42,304 bases of DNA from Flemingiibacterium sp045586505 (GTDB lineage Bacteria; Bacillota; Clostridia; Oscillospirales; CAG-272), in assembly GCA_045586505.1 (NCBI GenBank), contig JAZNAL010000030.1, positions 1-42,304 of the forward strand, given 5' to 3'. Shown in pieces: positions 7,979 to 16,675 of the stretch (position 1 is its first letter; each line of letters starts with the position of its first letter). A program made the translations under genes and the position numbers. A model generated the notes under the pieces. It saw only the letters and a program-made list of their open reading frames with translations, was not told the DNA's origin and searched no databases.

Positions 7979-8709
7979 CTGTACACCTCCCTGAATATCT
8001 CATCTACGCTCTTGCCGTGCTGATTTTTAAGCGCCGCCACCGATGCACAGAGTGCAGCCTTGCCGCCATCCACAAATATTACATCATCCAGCACGCTTTC
8101 CACATCCCTGACAAGATGCGTGGTGATGAGCACCGAGCTGTTCCTATTGTAGCTTTTCAAAATGGTTTCGAGTATATACTCCCGCGCCGCGGGATCCACA
8201 CCGCCCAGCGGCTCATCCAGCACATAGAGCTGTGCATTGCGGCTCATGGCAAGAATAAGCTGTACCTTTTCGCAGGTGCCCTTGGACAGCGTACGCACCC
8301 GATTTTTCGGATCGATCGCCAGCCGTCCCAGCATATCGATCGCCTTTTCGCGGTCAAAATCGGCAAAAAAGTCCCCGTAGTAGTCCATTAAATAGTTGAC
8401 AGAAACGCCCGACGGGAGCGCGTTTTTATCGGGCAGATAGGATATCTGCGCCGCGGTTTTGTAGGACGGCGGCTCACCGTTTATAAGTATCTCTCCCTTG
8501 TTTGGCACAAGCAGACCGCAAATCAGCTTGATAATCGTGGATTTTCCGCAAGCATTGGGACCGAGCAAACCGATTATACCGCCCCGTCCTATGGAAAAGC
8601 AGATCTCGTCAAGCACTCGTTTAGAGCCGTAGCTTTTTACGACATTGCGAAATTCAATGAGCGGCGGCTCATGAGTCTTTGGCGATTGCAGGATCATGGT
8701 GTCGTCCAT
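7972..8709 (-). CDS. ABC transporter ATP-binding protein
   Basis: A 245-residue ABC ATPase. Walker A GPNACGKST is near residue 49, with Ala where Gly is usual. The signature is LSKGTCEKV, an unusual form of LSGGQ, Walker B is LYVLDEPLGG, and the H-loop is ITTH. It powers the overlapping ABC-2 permease. The start is placed at 8709 because AGAAAGG lies 9 nt upstream; the ATG at 8718 touches the ribosome site. A good promoter is just upstream. Confidence 0.9.
   Translation of the reverse strand: MDDTMILQSPKTHEPPLIEFRNVVKSYGSKRVLDEICFSIGRGGIIGLLGPNACGKSTIIKLICGLLVPNKGEILINGEPPSYKTAAQISYLPDKNALPSGVSVNYLMDYYGDFFADFDREKAIDMLGRLAIDPKNRVRTLSKGTCEKVQLILAMSRNAQLYVLDEPLGGVDPAAREYILETILKSYNRNSSVLITTHLVRDVESVLDDVIFVDGGKAALCASVAALKNQHGKSVDEIFREVYRC

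Positions 8710-8739
8710 ATGTTTCATCCTTTCTGTGTTACTTTCTAT

Positions 8740-8768
8740 ATTATATCATACCACTGCCCTCAAATCAA
8740..8768 (-). promoter_or_regulatory. Promoter of the ABC transporter operon
   Basis: Minus strand TTGATT (8768-8763), 17-bp spacer, TATAAT (8745-8740). Confidence 0.75.

Positions 8769-8812
8769 CCTGTAGCCGGGATTTTCGGCAGCATCATAAA
8801 AAAATTAACAAA

Positions 8813-8842
8813 AAAAGAGCGAATGTCAAATTCACTCTTTTT
8813..8842 (-). terminator. Terminator after the 8848-9171 gene
   Basis: AGAGYGAAT/ATTCRCTCT hairpin (one G-U pair) flanked by A-runs on one side and T-runs on the other, so it can act on both strands. Confidence 0.75.

Positions 8843-8847
8843 GCCTT

Positions 8848-9171
8848 TTATGGAATAGCCGTCAGCTTTGCAAGCCGCACGGGTGAATCCTTGAAGCCGT
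8901 AAAGGGTTGCAACATAACCGGGTGAGATCAAGGTAATGCGGTACTTGCCGTTCTTCAGGCGGTCAACGCCCTCAACATTGTAGCGGACGCCGCCGCACAT
9001 TATCTGCACATATGTAGATTTGTTGAACATACTCCTGCTCAGCCTAAGTTTTCGTATAAGTTCATCTGTCAGCACGATGTTGTCTATATCTATAGTCTCC
9101 GCGCAGATCTTGTTCGGCCTCTTAGTCATCTCCGAGATGGTCAAAACATTATGCGGTACTTTGGTTTTCAT
8848..9171 (-). CDS. Small conserved protein of unknown function (Veg-like size)
   Basis: A 107-residue soluble protein (start MKTKVPHNVLTIS) with a C-terminal half rich in beta-type residues (VQIMCGGVRYNVEGVDRL). I do not recognise a named family. It has its own sigma-A promoter (minus TTGACA-17-TATAAT), a ribosome site AAAGG, and its own terminator, so it is a real monocistronic gene. Function unknown. Confidence 0.6.
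   Translation of the reverse strand: MKTKVPHNVLTISEMTKRPNKICAETIDIDNIVLTDELIRKLRLSRSMFNKSTYVQIMCGGVRYNVEGVDRLKNGKYRITLISPGYVATLYGFKDSPVRLAKLTAIP

Positions 9172-9300
9172 ACGCTATGTCTACCTTTCCATCATAAACT
9201 GCGGGGCGCCGCCAAAATATCGGCAGGCACTACTTCGCCAACTCAAACTTCCAACGCAGTTCTATTGTCAACATTTTTAATTCAAAAATTCACTGTGACC

Positions 9301-9329
9301 ATTATACCACATCTGCAGTGTTTTGTCAA
9301..9329 (-). promoter_or_regulatory. Promoter of the small gene at 8848-9171
   Basis: Minus strand TTGACA (9329-9324), 17-bp spacer, TATAAT (9306-9301). Confidence 0.85.

Positions 9330-9410
9330 TAGCCGCTATAATTATTAACAATTATCAAGCAAATATGTGCAAAACGTGTCATATCATGTACATATATGCA
9401 AAAAAGCAAA

Positions 9411-9439
9411 ACCGGCAACAGCACTAAGCTATTGCCGGT
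9411..9439 (-). terminator. Terminator of the lipoprotein gene
   Basis: Hairpin ACCGGCAA.AGC/GCT.TTGCCGGT with TTTTGCTTTTTT following on the minus strand. Confidence 0.85.

Positions 9440-9443
9440 ATGT

Positions 9444-10127
9444 TTATGCAATTTGTGCGTCAACAGCCTTTACGACCTGTACGGACGTGCCGTCAACTGT
9501 AACGGTGGAGGTGTACTCGCAAACGAGCTTCTGCAGATTCTTGACAGCGTCGATATAGTACGCCAGCACGACCTCAGTGCAGTCGGTGGTAACACCGTCA
9601 GCCTCGGTATCGAACTTGTCCGCATACTGCTTGCTCATTGTCAGCTTGTAAAGCTGAATACCCTTTTCGGTGGGGGTCAACTCAACACTCTTGATGTCCT
9701 CCTCGGAAAAATCAAGGCGGAACATCTCGAAAATATCGGGAATCTCCGCATCGGGGGCGAAGCTTCCGCTGCCGTCTATAAGCTCAAGCACCGTATCTCC
9801 GTCCTTGACAAGCTCATAGGTGGTACATTCGCCGGTAGCGGTAACGTCGGTGGTTGCGTTAAGATCGAAGTCGGGATTCTCCGTTCCGGTGAAGCGGATA
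9901 TAAGTCTCGGTGGACACATTCAGCGGATGTCCCTCGATATCCTTCTCAGCAGTATTCATCTCATAAATCAGGATCTCACCGCTCTCAATGCTGAGTGCCT
10001 TATCGGTGCTATCCTTGATGATCGTATAGGTATCGGTGATCAGCGCCTTGCTGCCGCAGGCAAAAAACGAAGATGCCACGAGGCATACTGCCGCACCGAG
10101 TGCCGCGATTCTTACGTTTTTGTTCAT
9444..10127 (-). CDS. Putative lipoprotein of unknown function
   Basis: A 227-residue protein with a lipoprotein signal (basic MNKNVR, hydrophobic stretch, SSFFAC lipobox with Cys near residue 24). The rest is a beta-rich extracellular domain with repeated Tyr/Thr patterns (YIRFTGTENPDF). No family recognised. The start at 10127 is chosen over the longer frame because GGAG lies just upstream and it gives a clean signal peptide. It follows the P-loop gene at 10237 by 109 nt and may share its promoter. 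Confidence 0.75.
   Translation of the reverse strand: MNKNVRIAALGAAVCLVASSFFACGSKALITDTYTIIKDSTDKALSIESGEILIYEMNTAEKDIEGHPLNVSTETYIRFTGTENPDFDLNATTDVTATGECTTYELVKDGDTVLELIDGSGSFAPDAEIPDIFEMFRLDFSEEDIKSVELTPTEKGIQLYKLTMSKQYADKFDTEADGVTTDCTEVVLAYYIDAVKNLQKLVCEYTSTVTVDGTSVQVVKAVDAQIA

Positions 10128-10236
10128 TTTCTTACTCCGTTTGTTGGATTTTTTGAAGCCGCAAAAAAGCTTCAAACCCGCATTCTGCCGCAAATCAACG
10201 ACTTGCGGCAGATCAGGTATTGATTTAATGTACTGC

Positions 10237-10644
10237 TTACAGATACTTCTTGATGGTATCGGTAGCCGCCTCAGCCGCAAGAGATACGGTAGCGGTGCAG
10301 TTTACCCCACACTTGTCAACAAGAGTGCTTACCTCGGTGCAGAACTTATCAAAGCTTGCAAGGTCGTCAAGACAGATCTTAAGTGCAGAGTCTATATATA
10401 TGTCAGTAACGTCATGGTTGCTGGCGATGATGCCCGCAATGAAGCCGAACAGGGACTGACCGTCGCAGATGCCGTACTGGTTTGTGTCGATAAGGCGGGC
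10501 GGTATGCTTGATATCATAAGTCAGCTTTGTGCCCTTCTCGATGCAGACTACCGAACCGTTAGACTGCTCGGAAGCTGTGTTTACCATTTCGATAAGATGC
10601 TTGGTCTTGCCTGTGCCCTTGACGCCGATAATTAACTTTAACAT
10237..10644 (-). CDS. Small P-loop protein (often named PilT-like)
   Basis: A 135-residue protein beginning MLKLIIGVKGTGKT, a complete Walker A at the extreme N-terminus, followed by VVCIEKG and TYDIKH segments. Clostridia carry a conserved small family of this form, often annotated as twitching motility PilT although it is far too short for PilT. Its real role is unknown. The start at 10644 is fixed by AGGAGG. It has a promoter (TTGAAA-17-TAAAAT). Confidence 0.75.
   Translation of the reverse strand: MLKLIIGVKGTGKTKHLIEMVNTASEQSNGSVVCIEKGTKLTYDIKHTARLIDTNQYGICDGQSLFGFIAGIIASNHDVTDIYIDSALKICLDDLASFDKFCTEVSTLVDKCGVNCTATVSLAAEAATDTIKKYL

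Positions 10645-10700
10645 AGTGTATCCTCCTATAATTTGTGATGTCAATACCGCGTTTGTTAGTATCTGCTTAT

Positions 10701-10729
10701 ATTTTACACTAAAACTCCGAAAATTTCAA
10701..10729 (-). promoter_or_regulatory. Promoter of the P-loop/lipoprotein unit
   Basis: Minus strand TTGAAA (10729-10724), 17-bp spacer, TAAAAT (10706-10701). Confidence 0.65.

Positions 10730-10830
10730 GAGGATTTGATGAGAAAAAATGTATTTTCGCAAAGTTTTTACAACTTGTACAAATTCGTTTGATATACTTG
10801 TAACAAACAACGAAATTTTGTGTATTTCGC

Positions 10831-12171
10831 CTATTTTGACATTCTTTCCTCAAGCGCCGCTTTCTCCGCCTCATAGCCGGGCTTGCCGAGAAGCGCGTAC
10901 ATATTCTTCTTGTACGCCTCAACGCCGGGCTGGTTGAAGGGGTTTACGCCGAGGGTGTATCCGGAGATTGCGCAGGCAAGCTCGAAGAAGTATACGAGCC
11001 AGCCAAAGGAGTGCTCACTTCTGTCCGCAAGCTCTAAAACGATGTTGGGCACGCCGCCGTCAACGTGTGCAAGCAGGGTTGCGTTCATCGCCGCGTTGTT
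11101 TACCTTGTGAAGCTCCTCGCCGGAGAGGAAGTTGAGGCCGTCGATGTTATTGGGGTCATTTGGGATAATAACGGTGTCGTTGGACTTTTCGATGGAGACC
11201 ACGGTCTCAAAGAGGTTGCGTCTGCCCTCCTGGATGTACTGACCGAGGGAGTGAAGATCGGTGGAGAATATTACGGAGGAAGGATAGATACCCATGTTGT
11301 CCTTGCCCTCGGACTCGCCGTAGAGCTGCTTCCACCACTCGTTCATCATAAGCATAGCCGTCTCGTAGGAAACGAGGATCTCGGTGGTCTTGCCCTTTCT
11401 GTACATGATATTGCGGAGTGCTGCGTACTTCGCCGCGTCGTTGCACTGGATGCACTCACCGGAATAAGCCTCTCTTGCATCCTCGGCGCCCTTCATCATA
11501 GCGTCGATATCACAGCCTGCCGCCGCGATGGGAAGCAGTCCCACTGCAGTGAGCACGGAATAGCGTCCGCCAACGTCATCCGGCACAACGAAGGTCTCGT
11601 AGCCCTTCTCGGTTGCGAATGCCTTAAGTGTACCGCGCGCCTTATCGGTTGTAACAAAGATACGCTCCCGCGCACCGTCCTCGCCGTACTTCTTCTCAAG
11701 CATCTCCCGGAAGATACGGAATGCAACAGCAGGCTCGGTGGTGGTACCGGACTTGGAGATGACGTTTACGCATATATCCTTGTCCTCGCAAAGCTCGATA
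11801 AGCTCAGCAAGAGCGGAGGAGCAGATATTGTTGCCCGCGAAGTATACGGAGGGGGTATCCTTCTTCTTTTCGTTGTACATGGGGCTCTTTACAAACTCGA
11901 TAGCTGCACGTGCGCCGAGATAGGAGCCGCCGATACCGATAACTACGAGAATGTCGCAGGTCTTCTGAATCTTAGCGGCAGCCGCCTTGATGCGAGCAAA
12001 TTCTTCCTTATCGTAGTCTACGGGCAGACCCACCCAGCCGAGAAAATCCTTGCCCAGCCCGTTTCTGTTTTTTAACTGTGCGATAGCGCACTTGACTGCA
12101 GGCTCGATGCCCTGCAGATCCTCAGCGGCGAGGAAATCCTTTATATATTTATCGTTTAATTTAAGTGTCAT
10831..12171 (-). CDS. pgi: Glucose-6-phosphate isomerase
   Basis: A 446-residue enzyme interconverting glucose-6-phosphate and fructose-6-phosphate in glycolysis. Length fits the short Bacillota form. Visible motifs: IGIGGSYLGARAAIEF near residue 80, the sugar-phosphate loop SKSGTTTEPA near residue 139, and EGRRNLFETV near residue 315 with a catalytic Glu nearby. 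The ribosome site is AAAGGAG. It stands alone with its own promoter. Confidence 0.97.
   Translation of the reverse strand: MTLKLNDKYIKDFLAAEDLQGIEPAVKCAIAQLKNRNGLGKDFLGWVGLPVDYDKEEFARIKAAAAKIQKTCDILVVIGIGGSYLGARAAIEFVKSPMYNEKKKDTPSVYFAGNNICSSALAELIELCEDKDICVNVISKSGTTTEPAVAFRIFREMLEKKYGEDGARERIFVTTDKARGTLKAFATEKGYETFVVPDDVGGRYSVLTAVGLLPIAAAGCDIDAMMKGAEDAREAYSGECIQCNDAAKYAALRNIMYRKGKTTEILVSYETAMLMMNEWWKQLYGESEGKDNMGIYPSSVIFSTDLHSLGQYIQEGRRNLFETVVSIEKSNDTVIIPNDPNNIDGLNFLSGEELHKVNNAAMNATLLAHVDGGVPNIVLELADRSEHSFGWLVYFFELACAISGYTLGVNPFNQPGVEAYKKNMYALLGKPGYEAEKAALEERMSK

Positions 12172-12250
12172 AAGAAATGACTCCTTTCAAATATGTTCAT
12201 ATATAATGCGTCGCCCAAAATGTGTCTAACACTATTATGTTACTATAATT

Positions 12251-12279
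12251 ATATTACTACAATTTTTGTTATATTTCAA
12251..12279 (-). promoter_or_regulatory. pgi promoter
   Basis: Minus strand TTGAAA (12279-12274), 17-bp spacer, TAATAT (12256-12251). Confidence 0.6.

Positions 12280-12434
12280 GAGGTATTTACATAATTTCTC
12301 CCCTTCCGCAAAAAAATATTGTGATGGGGCGTGTGATTTTTTGTGATGTTTTAACAAAAGGCATTAGAAAACCCGTCCGTAGTGCGTCAAAAGTTGAAAA
12401 TTACGAAAATTTTAAAAAAATTTTGCAAATGCTA

Positions 12435-12463
12435 TTGCAATTTCCGAAAATATGTGTTATAAT
12435..12463 (+). promoter_or_regulatory. rpmB promoter
   Basis: TTGCAA (12435-12440), 17-bp spacer, TATAAT (12458-12463). Confidence 0.8.

Positions 12464-12490
12464 AACCGTTGTTAGTTATGAAATCAGCAT

Positions 12491-12513
12491 CGCCATGCTA
12501 AAACCACATGGCG
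12491..12513 (+). promoter_or_regulatory. Hairpin in the rpmB leader
   Basis: CGCCATG/CATGGCG stem with a 9-nt loop, about 20 nt before the rpmB ribosome site. It may be a binding site for autoregulation; that is inference. Confidence 0.45.

Positions 12514-12536
12514 GCTTAATACGGAGGTAAATAATC

Positions 12537-12725
12537 ATGGCAAAGTGCAGCATCTGCGGAAAAGCAGTACAGTTTGGACTTGCAGTATCGCATTCCAACC
12601 GTAAGACCAACAGAACCTGGAAGCCCAACATCAGACGCGTTAAGGCTATCGTAAACGGCACTCCCAAGACCGTTAACGTATGCTCCCGCTGCCTGCGTTC
12701 CGGCAAGGTAACCAGAGCGGTCTGA
12537..12725 (+). CDS. rpmB: Ribosomal protein bL28
   Basis: A 62-residue large-subunit ribosomal protein. It has the CSIC and CSRC pairs of the zinc-binding (C+) form and the typical SHSNRKTNRTWKPN stretch. 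It is a single gene with its own promoter, a leader hairpin and a strong terminator. The ribosome site is ACGGAGG. The zinc form implies no C-minus paralogue is needed here, though one could exist elsewhere. Confidence 0.97.
   Translation: MAKCSICGKAVQFGLAVSHSNRKTNRTWKPNIRRVKAIVNGTPKTVNVCSRCLRSGKVTRAV

Positions 12726-12742
12726 GTTAATGTAAAATGAAG

Positions 12743-12769
12743 AAGCCTGTGCATAGCACGGGCTTTTTC
12743..12769 (+). terminator. rpmB terminator
   Basis: AAGCCtGTGC-ATA-GCACgGGCTT hairpin followed by TTTTT. Confidence 0.85.

Positions 12770-12800
12770 TGTATTTATGCTTCCCGAAAAGGAGGAAATC

Positions 12801-13523
12801 ATGCCTTATATTTTAATCGGTGAGCCCTGCTACACAATATATGCGGAGTCCCTTCGCCAATATGACTTCACGCCCGTGCCGCTGGTACCGGACACACGGC
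12901 TTGGCAAGGTCGTCTGCACCCATGCCGATACGCTCATATACAGCGACGGTGCTTCGCATATCATAAACGCCGATTATGCGGATACACTTCCCAAAAAGGT
13001 GCGTGAGCTTCTCATAAAAGCCACCGATACGCCTTACGGCGATTATCCCACAGACACCACATTCAACGCTCTGCGCGTGGGACAGTATCTCATCGCACGC
13101 GCCGCAAGTCTGTCACCCACGGTGCGACGCTTGGCAGAGGAAGGCGGACTTACGCTCGTTAACGTAAGCCAAGGCTACGCACGCTGCTCTACCCTGGCGC
13201 TTTCAAGCGCCCACGCTGCCATCACGGCGGACGAGGGTATGGCAAAGGCAATGGAGTCCTGCGGTATACAAGTCCTTCGCATAACGCCCGGTCACATCAT
13301 CCTTGACGGCTGTGAATACGGCTTCATCGGCGGCGCGTCCTTTGTATATGAGCCGCAGGACTACTGTTCCCTTTCACGTTTTTCACGGTACGTATTCTTC
13401 TTCGGCGACCTGTGCAGTCATCCCGACGGGGATGCCATCGCAGAGTTTATCACCCGCCTCGGCTATAGGGTCATAAGCCTCGGAGGCGCGCTCACCGACT
13501 TCGGTGGTGCGGTGATACTGTAA
12801..13523 (+). CDS. DUF6873-type GME-fold protein, function unknown
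   Basis: A 240-residue protein resembling the guanidino-modifying-enzyme-fold DUF6873 family. Conserved-looking parts are TLVNVSQGYARCSTL near residue 122 (with a Cys), the acidic TADEGMAKAM near residue 144 and GGALTDFGGA at the C-terminus. The start at 12801 has AAGGAGG upstream. Whether it binds arginine-like substrates is unknown; I see a Cys and an Asp but cannot assign catalysis. It is probably transcribed alone, after the rpmB terminator. Confidence 0.65.
   Translation: MPYILIGEPCYTIYAESLRQYDFTPVPLVPDTRLGKVVCTHADTLIYSDGASHIINADYADTLPKKVRELLIKATDTPYGDYPTDTTFNALRVGQYLIARAASLSPTVRRLAEEGGLTLVNVSQGYARCSTLALSSAHAAITADEGMAKAMESCGIQVLRITPGHIILDGCEYGFIGGASFVYEPQDYCSLSRFSRYVFFFGDLCSHPDGDAIAEFITRLGYRVISLGGALTDFGGAVIL

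Positions 13524-13546
13524 GCGTTTTCGGCTCAAAATATCAC

Positions 13547-13589
13547 AATGACTTGTAGGGGCGAGCGTCGCTGACCCCTACAAGTCATT
13547..13589. terminator. 15-bp perfect palindrome, likely bidirectional terminator or REP-like unit
   Basis: AATGACTTGTAGGGG pairs perfectly with CCCCTACAAGTCATT over a 13-nt loop, between two convergent genes. The TGTAGGGGCGA core is a sequence seen as an intergenic repeat in many bacteria, so it may be a mobile REP-like unit. No T-run, so termination is inferred from position. Confidence 0.6.

Positions 13590-13615
13590 GGCATTTCACT
13601 GAATCATTTATAAGT

Positions 13616-14332
13616 TTATAAATTACACAACTTCCGCACAACGTGCCCGCCGATTATAAGTCCCGCCGCGGACGGCACGAAGGAAATTGAGCCGGGAATA
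13701 TGCCGCTTAGTCTGCCCTTCAAGCTCGCTTGCGGTGGCAGCCTTCATAGGCGGCTCGTCCGAAAACAGCACCTCGCAGTGGTTTATCCCCATCTCCCGCA
13801 GCTTAATGCGCATGACCTTGGCAAGGGGACAAGTGTGAGTCTTGGTAATATCCACGATCTTAAAGCGGGTGGGGTCTAACTTCGAGCCGGTACCCATGGA
13901 CGATATCACGGGAATATCCCTCTCCTTCGCCGCCTTAATTATTGCCAGCTTGGATGTCACCGTGTCGATGGCATCGACTATATAGTCGGGCTTCACCTCA
14001 TCTATGAGTGAAGGGATATTCTCCGGCACCGCGAAAATGTCAAAGCGGCTCACCCTAATGTCCGGATTGATCGCAAGGCAACGCTCTGCCGCCACCTCGG
14101 TCTTAAGCCGCCCCACGGTGGTAGTATCGGCAATGATCTGGCGGTTGATGTTGGTCACGGACACGGTATCGTTGTCCACAAGCACAACGCCGCCGATCCC
14201 CGCGCGAACTATAGCCTCAAGGGCGAATCCGCCAACGCCGCCCACTCCGAAAAGTAGCACGTTTTTTCCCTTTAATATATCCACCGCAACGTCTCCCAGC
14301 ATCATACGCTGGCGGTGCAGCCAGTCTGCCAT
13616..14332 (-). CDS. 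tcdA: TcdA-type E1-like ATP-dependent dehydratase (ThiF family)
   Basis: A 238-residue ThiF/E1-like protein. GVGGVGGFALEA near residue 30 is the nucleotide loop; VLVDNDTVSVTNINRQ follows with the Asp that binds ATP. The order and VDAIDTVTSK fit TcdA/CsdL, which cyclizes t6A37 to ct6A37 in ANN-decoding tRNAs. A CPLAKVMRIKLRE segment near residue 168 supplies a Cys. The start has ACGGAGG upstream and a sigma-A promoter. It ends at the shared palindrome. Confidence 0.9.
   Translation of the reverse strand: MADWLHRQRMMLGDVAVDILKGKNVLLFGVGGVGGFALEAIVRAGIGGVVLVDNDTVSVTNINRQIIADTTTVGRLKTEVAAERCLAINPDIRVSRFDIFAVPENIPSLIDEVKPDYIVDAIDTVTSKLAIIKAAKERDIPVISSMGTGSKLDPTRFKIVDITKTHTCPLAKVMRIKLREMGINHCEVLFSDEPPMKAATASELEGQTKRHIPGSISFVPSAAGLIIGGHVVRKLCNL

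Positions 14333-14361
14333 AATGATTCCTCCGTCTTTTTGTTATGTTT

Positions 14362-14390
14362 ATTATACAACACAGAAAAATACTTGTCAA
14362..14390 (-). promoter_or_regulatory. tcdA promoter
   Basis: Minus strand TTGACA (14390-14385), 17-bp spacer, TATAAT (14367-14362). Confidence 0.85.

Positions 14391-14471
14391 TCATTTAATG
14401 CACGATTTTCTTTATGCGGACAGCAGATTTTATTATGAAAAAATATTTTTGAATTATTTTTAAAAAACCTA

Positions 14472-14500
14472 TTGACATTTCGAGGGTGTTGTGATATAAT
14472..14500 (+). promoter_or_regulatory. rplJ-rplL promoter
   Basis: TTGACA (14472-14477), 17-bp spacer, TATAAT (14495-14500). Confidence 0.9.

Positions 14501-14511
14501 ATCAGAGTTGA

Positions 14512-14672
14512 ATCCAAAGACCGCAGGTTACAGCAAACGAGCTTGGCTCTTATTGTTGCGTAAAAGGTTCGCCTTCCTGCCGAGGAAACACTTTATAAGT
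14601 AAAGAATATAATTCTGCATTTGTGAAGTCCCTCGCTGCGTCATTGGTTCGCACGAAGGATTTTTTATTTTTA
14512..14672 (+). ncRNA. L10 leader (autoregulatory 5' UTR)
   Basis: The leader contains CCAAAGACCGCAGGT near 14514 and CCTGCCGAGGAA near 14577, the paired pieces that mark the ribosomal protein L10 leader of Bacillota. L10(L12)4 is known to bind this kink-turn-containing RNA and repress its own operon. The downstream part with a T-rich stretch could serve as an attenuator. Confidence 0.8.

Positions 14673-14689
14673 CCCGGGAGGTGAAAATC

Positions 14690-15211
14690 ATGGCAAGTGA
14701 GAAAATTTTAAACGCGAAAAAGCAGCAGGTTGCTGACCTGACCGAAAAGATCAAGGCTGCTCCCGCAGGCGTGATCGTCAACTACTCCGGTATTACCGTT
14801 GCAGACGACACCGCACTCCGCGCAGCACTCCGTAAGGCAGGCGTTTCCTACAGCGTATACAAGAACTCCATCACCGGCAGAGCTTGTGACGAAGCAGGTT
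14901 ACGGCGATCTCAAGCAGATTCTCGAAGGTATGACCGCTATCGCAGTCGCTACCGACGACCCCATCGCTCCCGCAAAGCTTCTCAAGGAATACGCAGACAA
15001 GATCGAATCTTTCGAGCTTAAGGGCGGTTTCGTTGAAGGCAAGGTGCTGGACGTTAAGGGCGTAGAAGAGCTCGCAGCAATCCCGCCGAAACCCATTCTG
15101 GTTGGCAAGATGCTGGGTTCTCTCCAGAAATCTCTCTACGGTCTTGCTTATGTACTTCAGGCAAAGATCGACAAGGAAAACGGCGGAGCAGAGGCTCCCG
15201 CAGAGGCGTAA
14690..15211 (+). CDS. rplJ: Ribosomal protein uL10
   Basis: A 173-residue stalk-base protein that anchors L7/L12 dimers on the large subunit. Family parts seen: VADLTEKIKAAPAGVIVNYSG-type N-terminus and the LAKELKGGFVEGKVLD-type middle (here SFELKGGFVEGKVLD). The start at 14690 (ATG) is chosen over GTG at 14681 because GGGAGG lies at 14676. It is followed by rplL in one operon under L10-leader control. 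Confidence 0.95.
   Translation: MASEKILNAKKQQVADLTEKIKAAPAGVIVNYSGITVADDTALRAALRKAGVSYSVYKNSITGRACDEAGYGDLKQILEGMTAIAVATDDPIAPAKLLKEYADKIESFELKGGFVEGKVLDVKGVEELAAIPPKPILVGKMLGSLQKSLYGLAYVLQAKIDKENGGAEAPAEA

Positions 15212-15269
15212 TTCGCCGCAGACGCACAGCGTCTAACACAAATTTTTAAATAAATGGAGGTTACTTAAA

Positions 15270-15647
15270 ATGGCTACCGAAAAGATCACAAACATTCTTG
15301 AAGAAATCAAAACTCTTACCATTCTCGAACTCGCAGACCTCGTAAAGGCTCTCGAGGAAGAGTTCGGCGTTTCCGCTGCTCCCGTAGCAGTTGCAGGCGC
15401 TGCTGCTGCTCCCGCTGCTGCTGCAGCTGAGGAGAAGACCGAATTCGACGTTGTACTTGCTTCTGCAGGCGCTAACAAGCTGGCAGTTATCAAGGTTGTA
15501 CGCGAACTCACCGGTCTCGGCCTTAAGGACGCTAAGGACATGGTTGAAGGCGCTCCCAAGACCATCAAGGAAGGCGCATCCAAGGAAGACGCTGAAGCTA
15601 TCAAGGCTAAGCTCGCTGAGGCTGGCGCAACTGTTGAACTTAAGTAA
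15270..15647 (+). CDS. rplL: Ribosomal protein bL12 (L7/L12)
   Basis: A 125-residue stalk protein: an N-terminal dimerization helix, an Ala/Pro hinge near residues 42-53, and the conserved C-terminal domain with KLAVIKVVRELTGLGLKDAKD that recruits translation factors. The ribosome site is TGGAGG. It is cotranscribed with rplJ and ends at a strong terminator. Confidence 0.97.
   Translation: MATEKITNILEEIKTLTILELADLVKALEEEFGVSAAPVAVAGAAAAPAAAAAEEKTEFDVVLASAGANKLAVIKVVRELTGLGLKDAKDMVEGAPKTIKEGASKEDAEAIKAKLAEAGATVELK

Positions 15648-15670
15648 TTTAAGTAAAACGAATATTTACA

Positions 15671-15709
15671 AAGGAGTAAAGCCTAACGGTTTTACTCCTT
15701 TGTTTTTTT
15671..15709 (+). terminator. rplJL terminator
   Basis: AAGGAGTAAA pairs with TTTACTCCTT over a short loop, followed by TTTTTTT. 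Confidence 0.9.

Positions 15710-15820
15710 ACGGCTTTCCGAAAATATAGAATAACATGGTGCATATTTCCCTAAAACAAAGATTCTGACATTGGATATTCACTCAAATGTTCGGCGTAAT
15801 TATTTATCAGCCCAAAGCAC

Positions 15821-15850
15821 TTGACAATGAGCATTTTACTGTGGTATAAT
15821..15850 (+). promoter_or_regulatory. Promoter of the TetR-family gene
   Basis: TTGACA (15821-15826), 18-bp spacer, TATAAT (15845-15850). A TTTAGCTAAA palindrome at about 15883-15892 lies in the leader and could be an operator. Confidence 0.75.

Positions 15851-15912
15851 GAGTTACACTGTAGCTTTATATAAGCGTCTAATTTAGCTAAACGACAACA
15901 TGGAGGTACACC

Positions 15913-16500
15913 ATGGCTGAAATAAAGGACGAGCTGATATCCGATGAGATGTCAAAAATCATCATTGAGACTGCCGCTCTTCTCGTAACCGAGGAGGGTG
16001 CGGCTACACTCACAGTCCGCAAAATACTCAAAGAGCTTAACATCACAAACCGTGTATTCTACAACCGTTTCCACAACATTGATGAGGTGCTTGAGATCGT
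16101 ATACAAAAACACCATTGTAAAGATCCGCGAGGGCATCCGCAAATTCGATCCGCAAAAGGACTTCTTCGAGCAGGCCGCGGATATTGTGGCAGACACGCTC
16201 ATTATGTCCTACGACAACAAGATGCAGTTCAACGACTATGTATTCAGAAGCGATTCAATTTCCCGCGAGAACTACGAATGGTGGAAGGTTGAAATAAAAA
16301 AGCTGCTTACCTTCGCAAAGGAGCATAATCTTATAAAAGATATCGACTCCGATGTTTTAAGCTATGCCATCTGGTGCTTCGTGCGCGGCTATAATGCCGA
16401 CGCTGTCGGACGCAAGCTTCCCCGCGATGAGGCAGTCAGAAACTTCAAATACAGCTTTACCGTATTTCTTGACGGAATGCGTATAACTGAAAACACCTGA
15913..16500 (+). CDS. TetR/AcrR-family transcription regulator
   Basis: A 195-residue regulator: N-terminal HTH of TetR type (TAALLVTEEGAATLTVRKI then LKELNITNRVFYNRFHNIDEV, near residues 20-65), followed by an all-helical ligand and dimer domain. It sits upstream of a TAXI-TRAP uptake system in the same direction with 360 nt between, so it may regulate that system, but it has its own promoter. 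Ligand unknown. The start has TGGAGG upstream. Confidence 0.85.
   Translation: MAEIKDELISDEMSKIIIETAALLVTEEGAATLTVRKILKELNITNRVFYNRFHNIDEVLEIVYKNTIVKIREGIRKFDPQKDFFEQAADIVADTLIMSYDNKMQFNDYVFRSDSISRENYEWWKVEIKKLLTFAKEHNLIKDIDSDVLSYAIWCFVRGYNADAVGRKLPRDEAVRNFKYSFTVFLDGMRITENT

Positions 16501-16633
16501 AATAGCTCTGGGCTTCCTTCGCGACAACATAATCAACGGCCGCGTGATCACAAGAAGTAGCAAGTTCACCACCGCTATGTCAAAGGCAAGCTGACAAAGC
16601 AAACAAATCGAATATTTCACAAAAGCCCCCTTA

Positions 16634-16675
16634 GAGCCGCATTTTGCAACTTTTTGGCGGGCTCTTGCATTTTAA
16634..16675 (+). terminator. Weak terminator in the TetR-TAXI gap
   Basis: The gap 16501-16859 holds no convincing gene. AGAGCC-GC pairs with GC-GGGCTCT (bulged stem) near 16635-16668, followed by TTGCATTTT. 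Confidence 0.4.

Noticed and set aside
16357..16620. Minus-strand ORF with a hydrophobic N-terminal stretch and AGGGGG upstream of a GTG
   Set aside because: Most of it overlaps the TetR gene in antisense and no family is recognised; it looks like a shadow frame, with at best a remnant.
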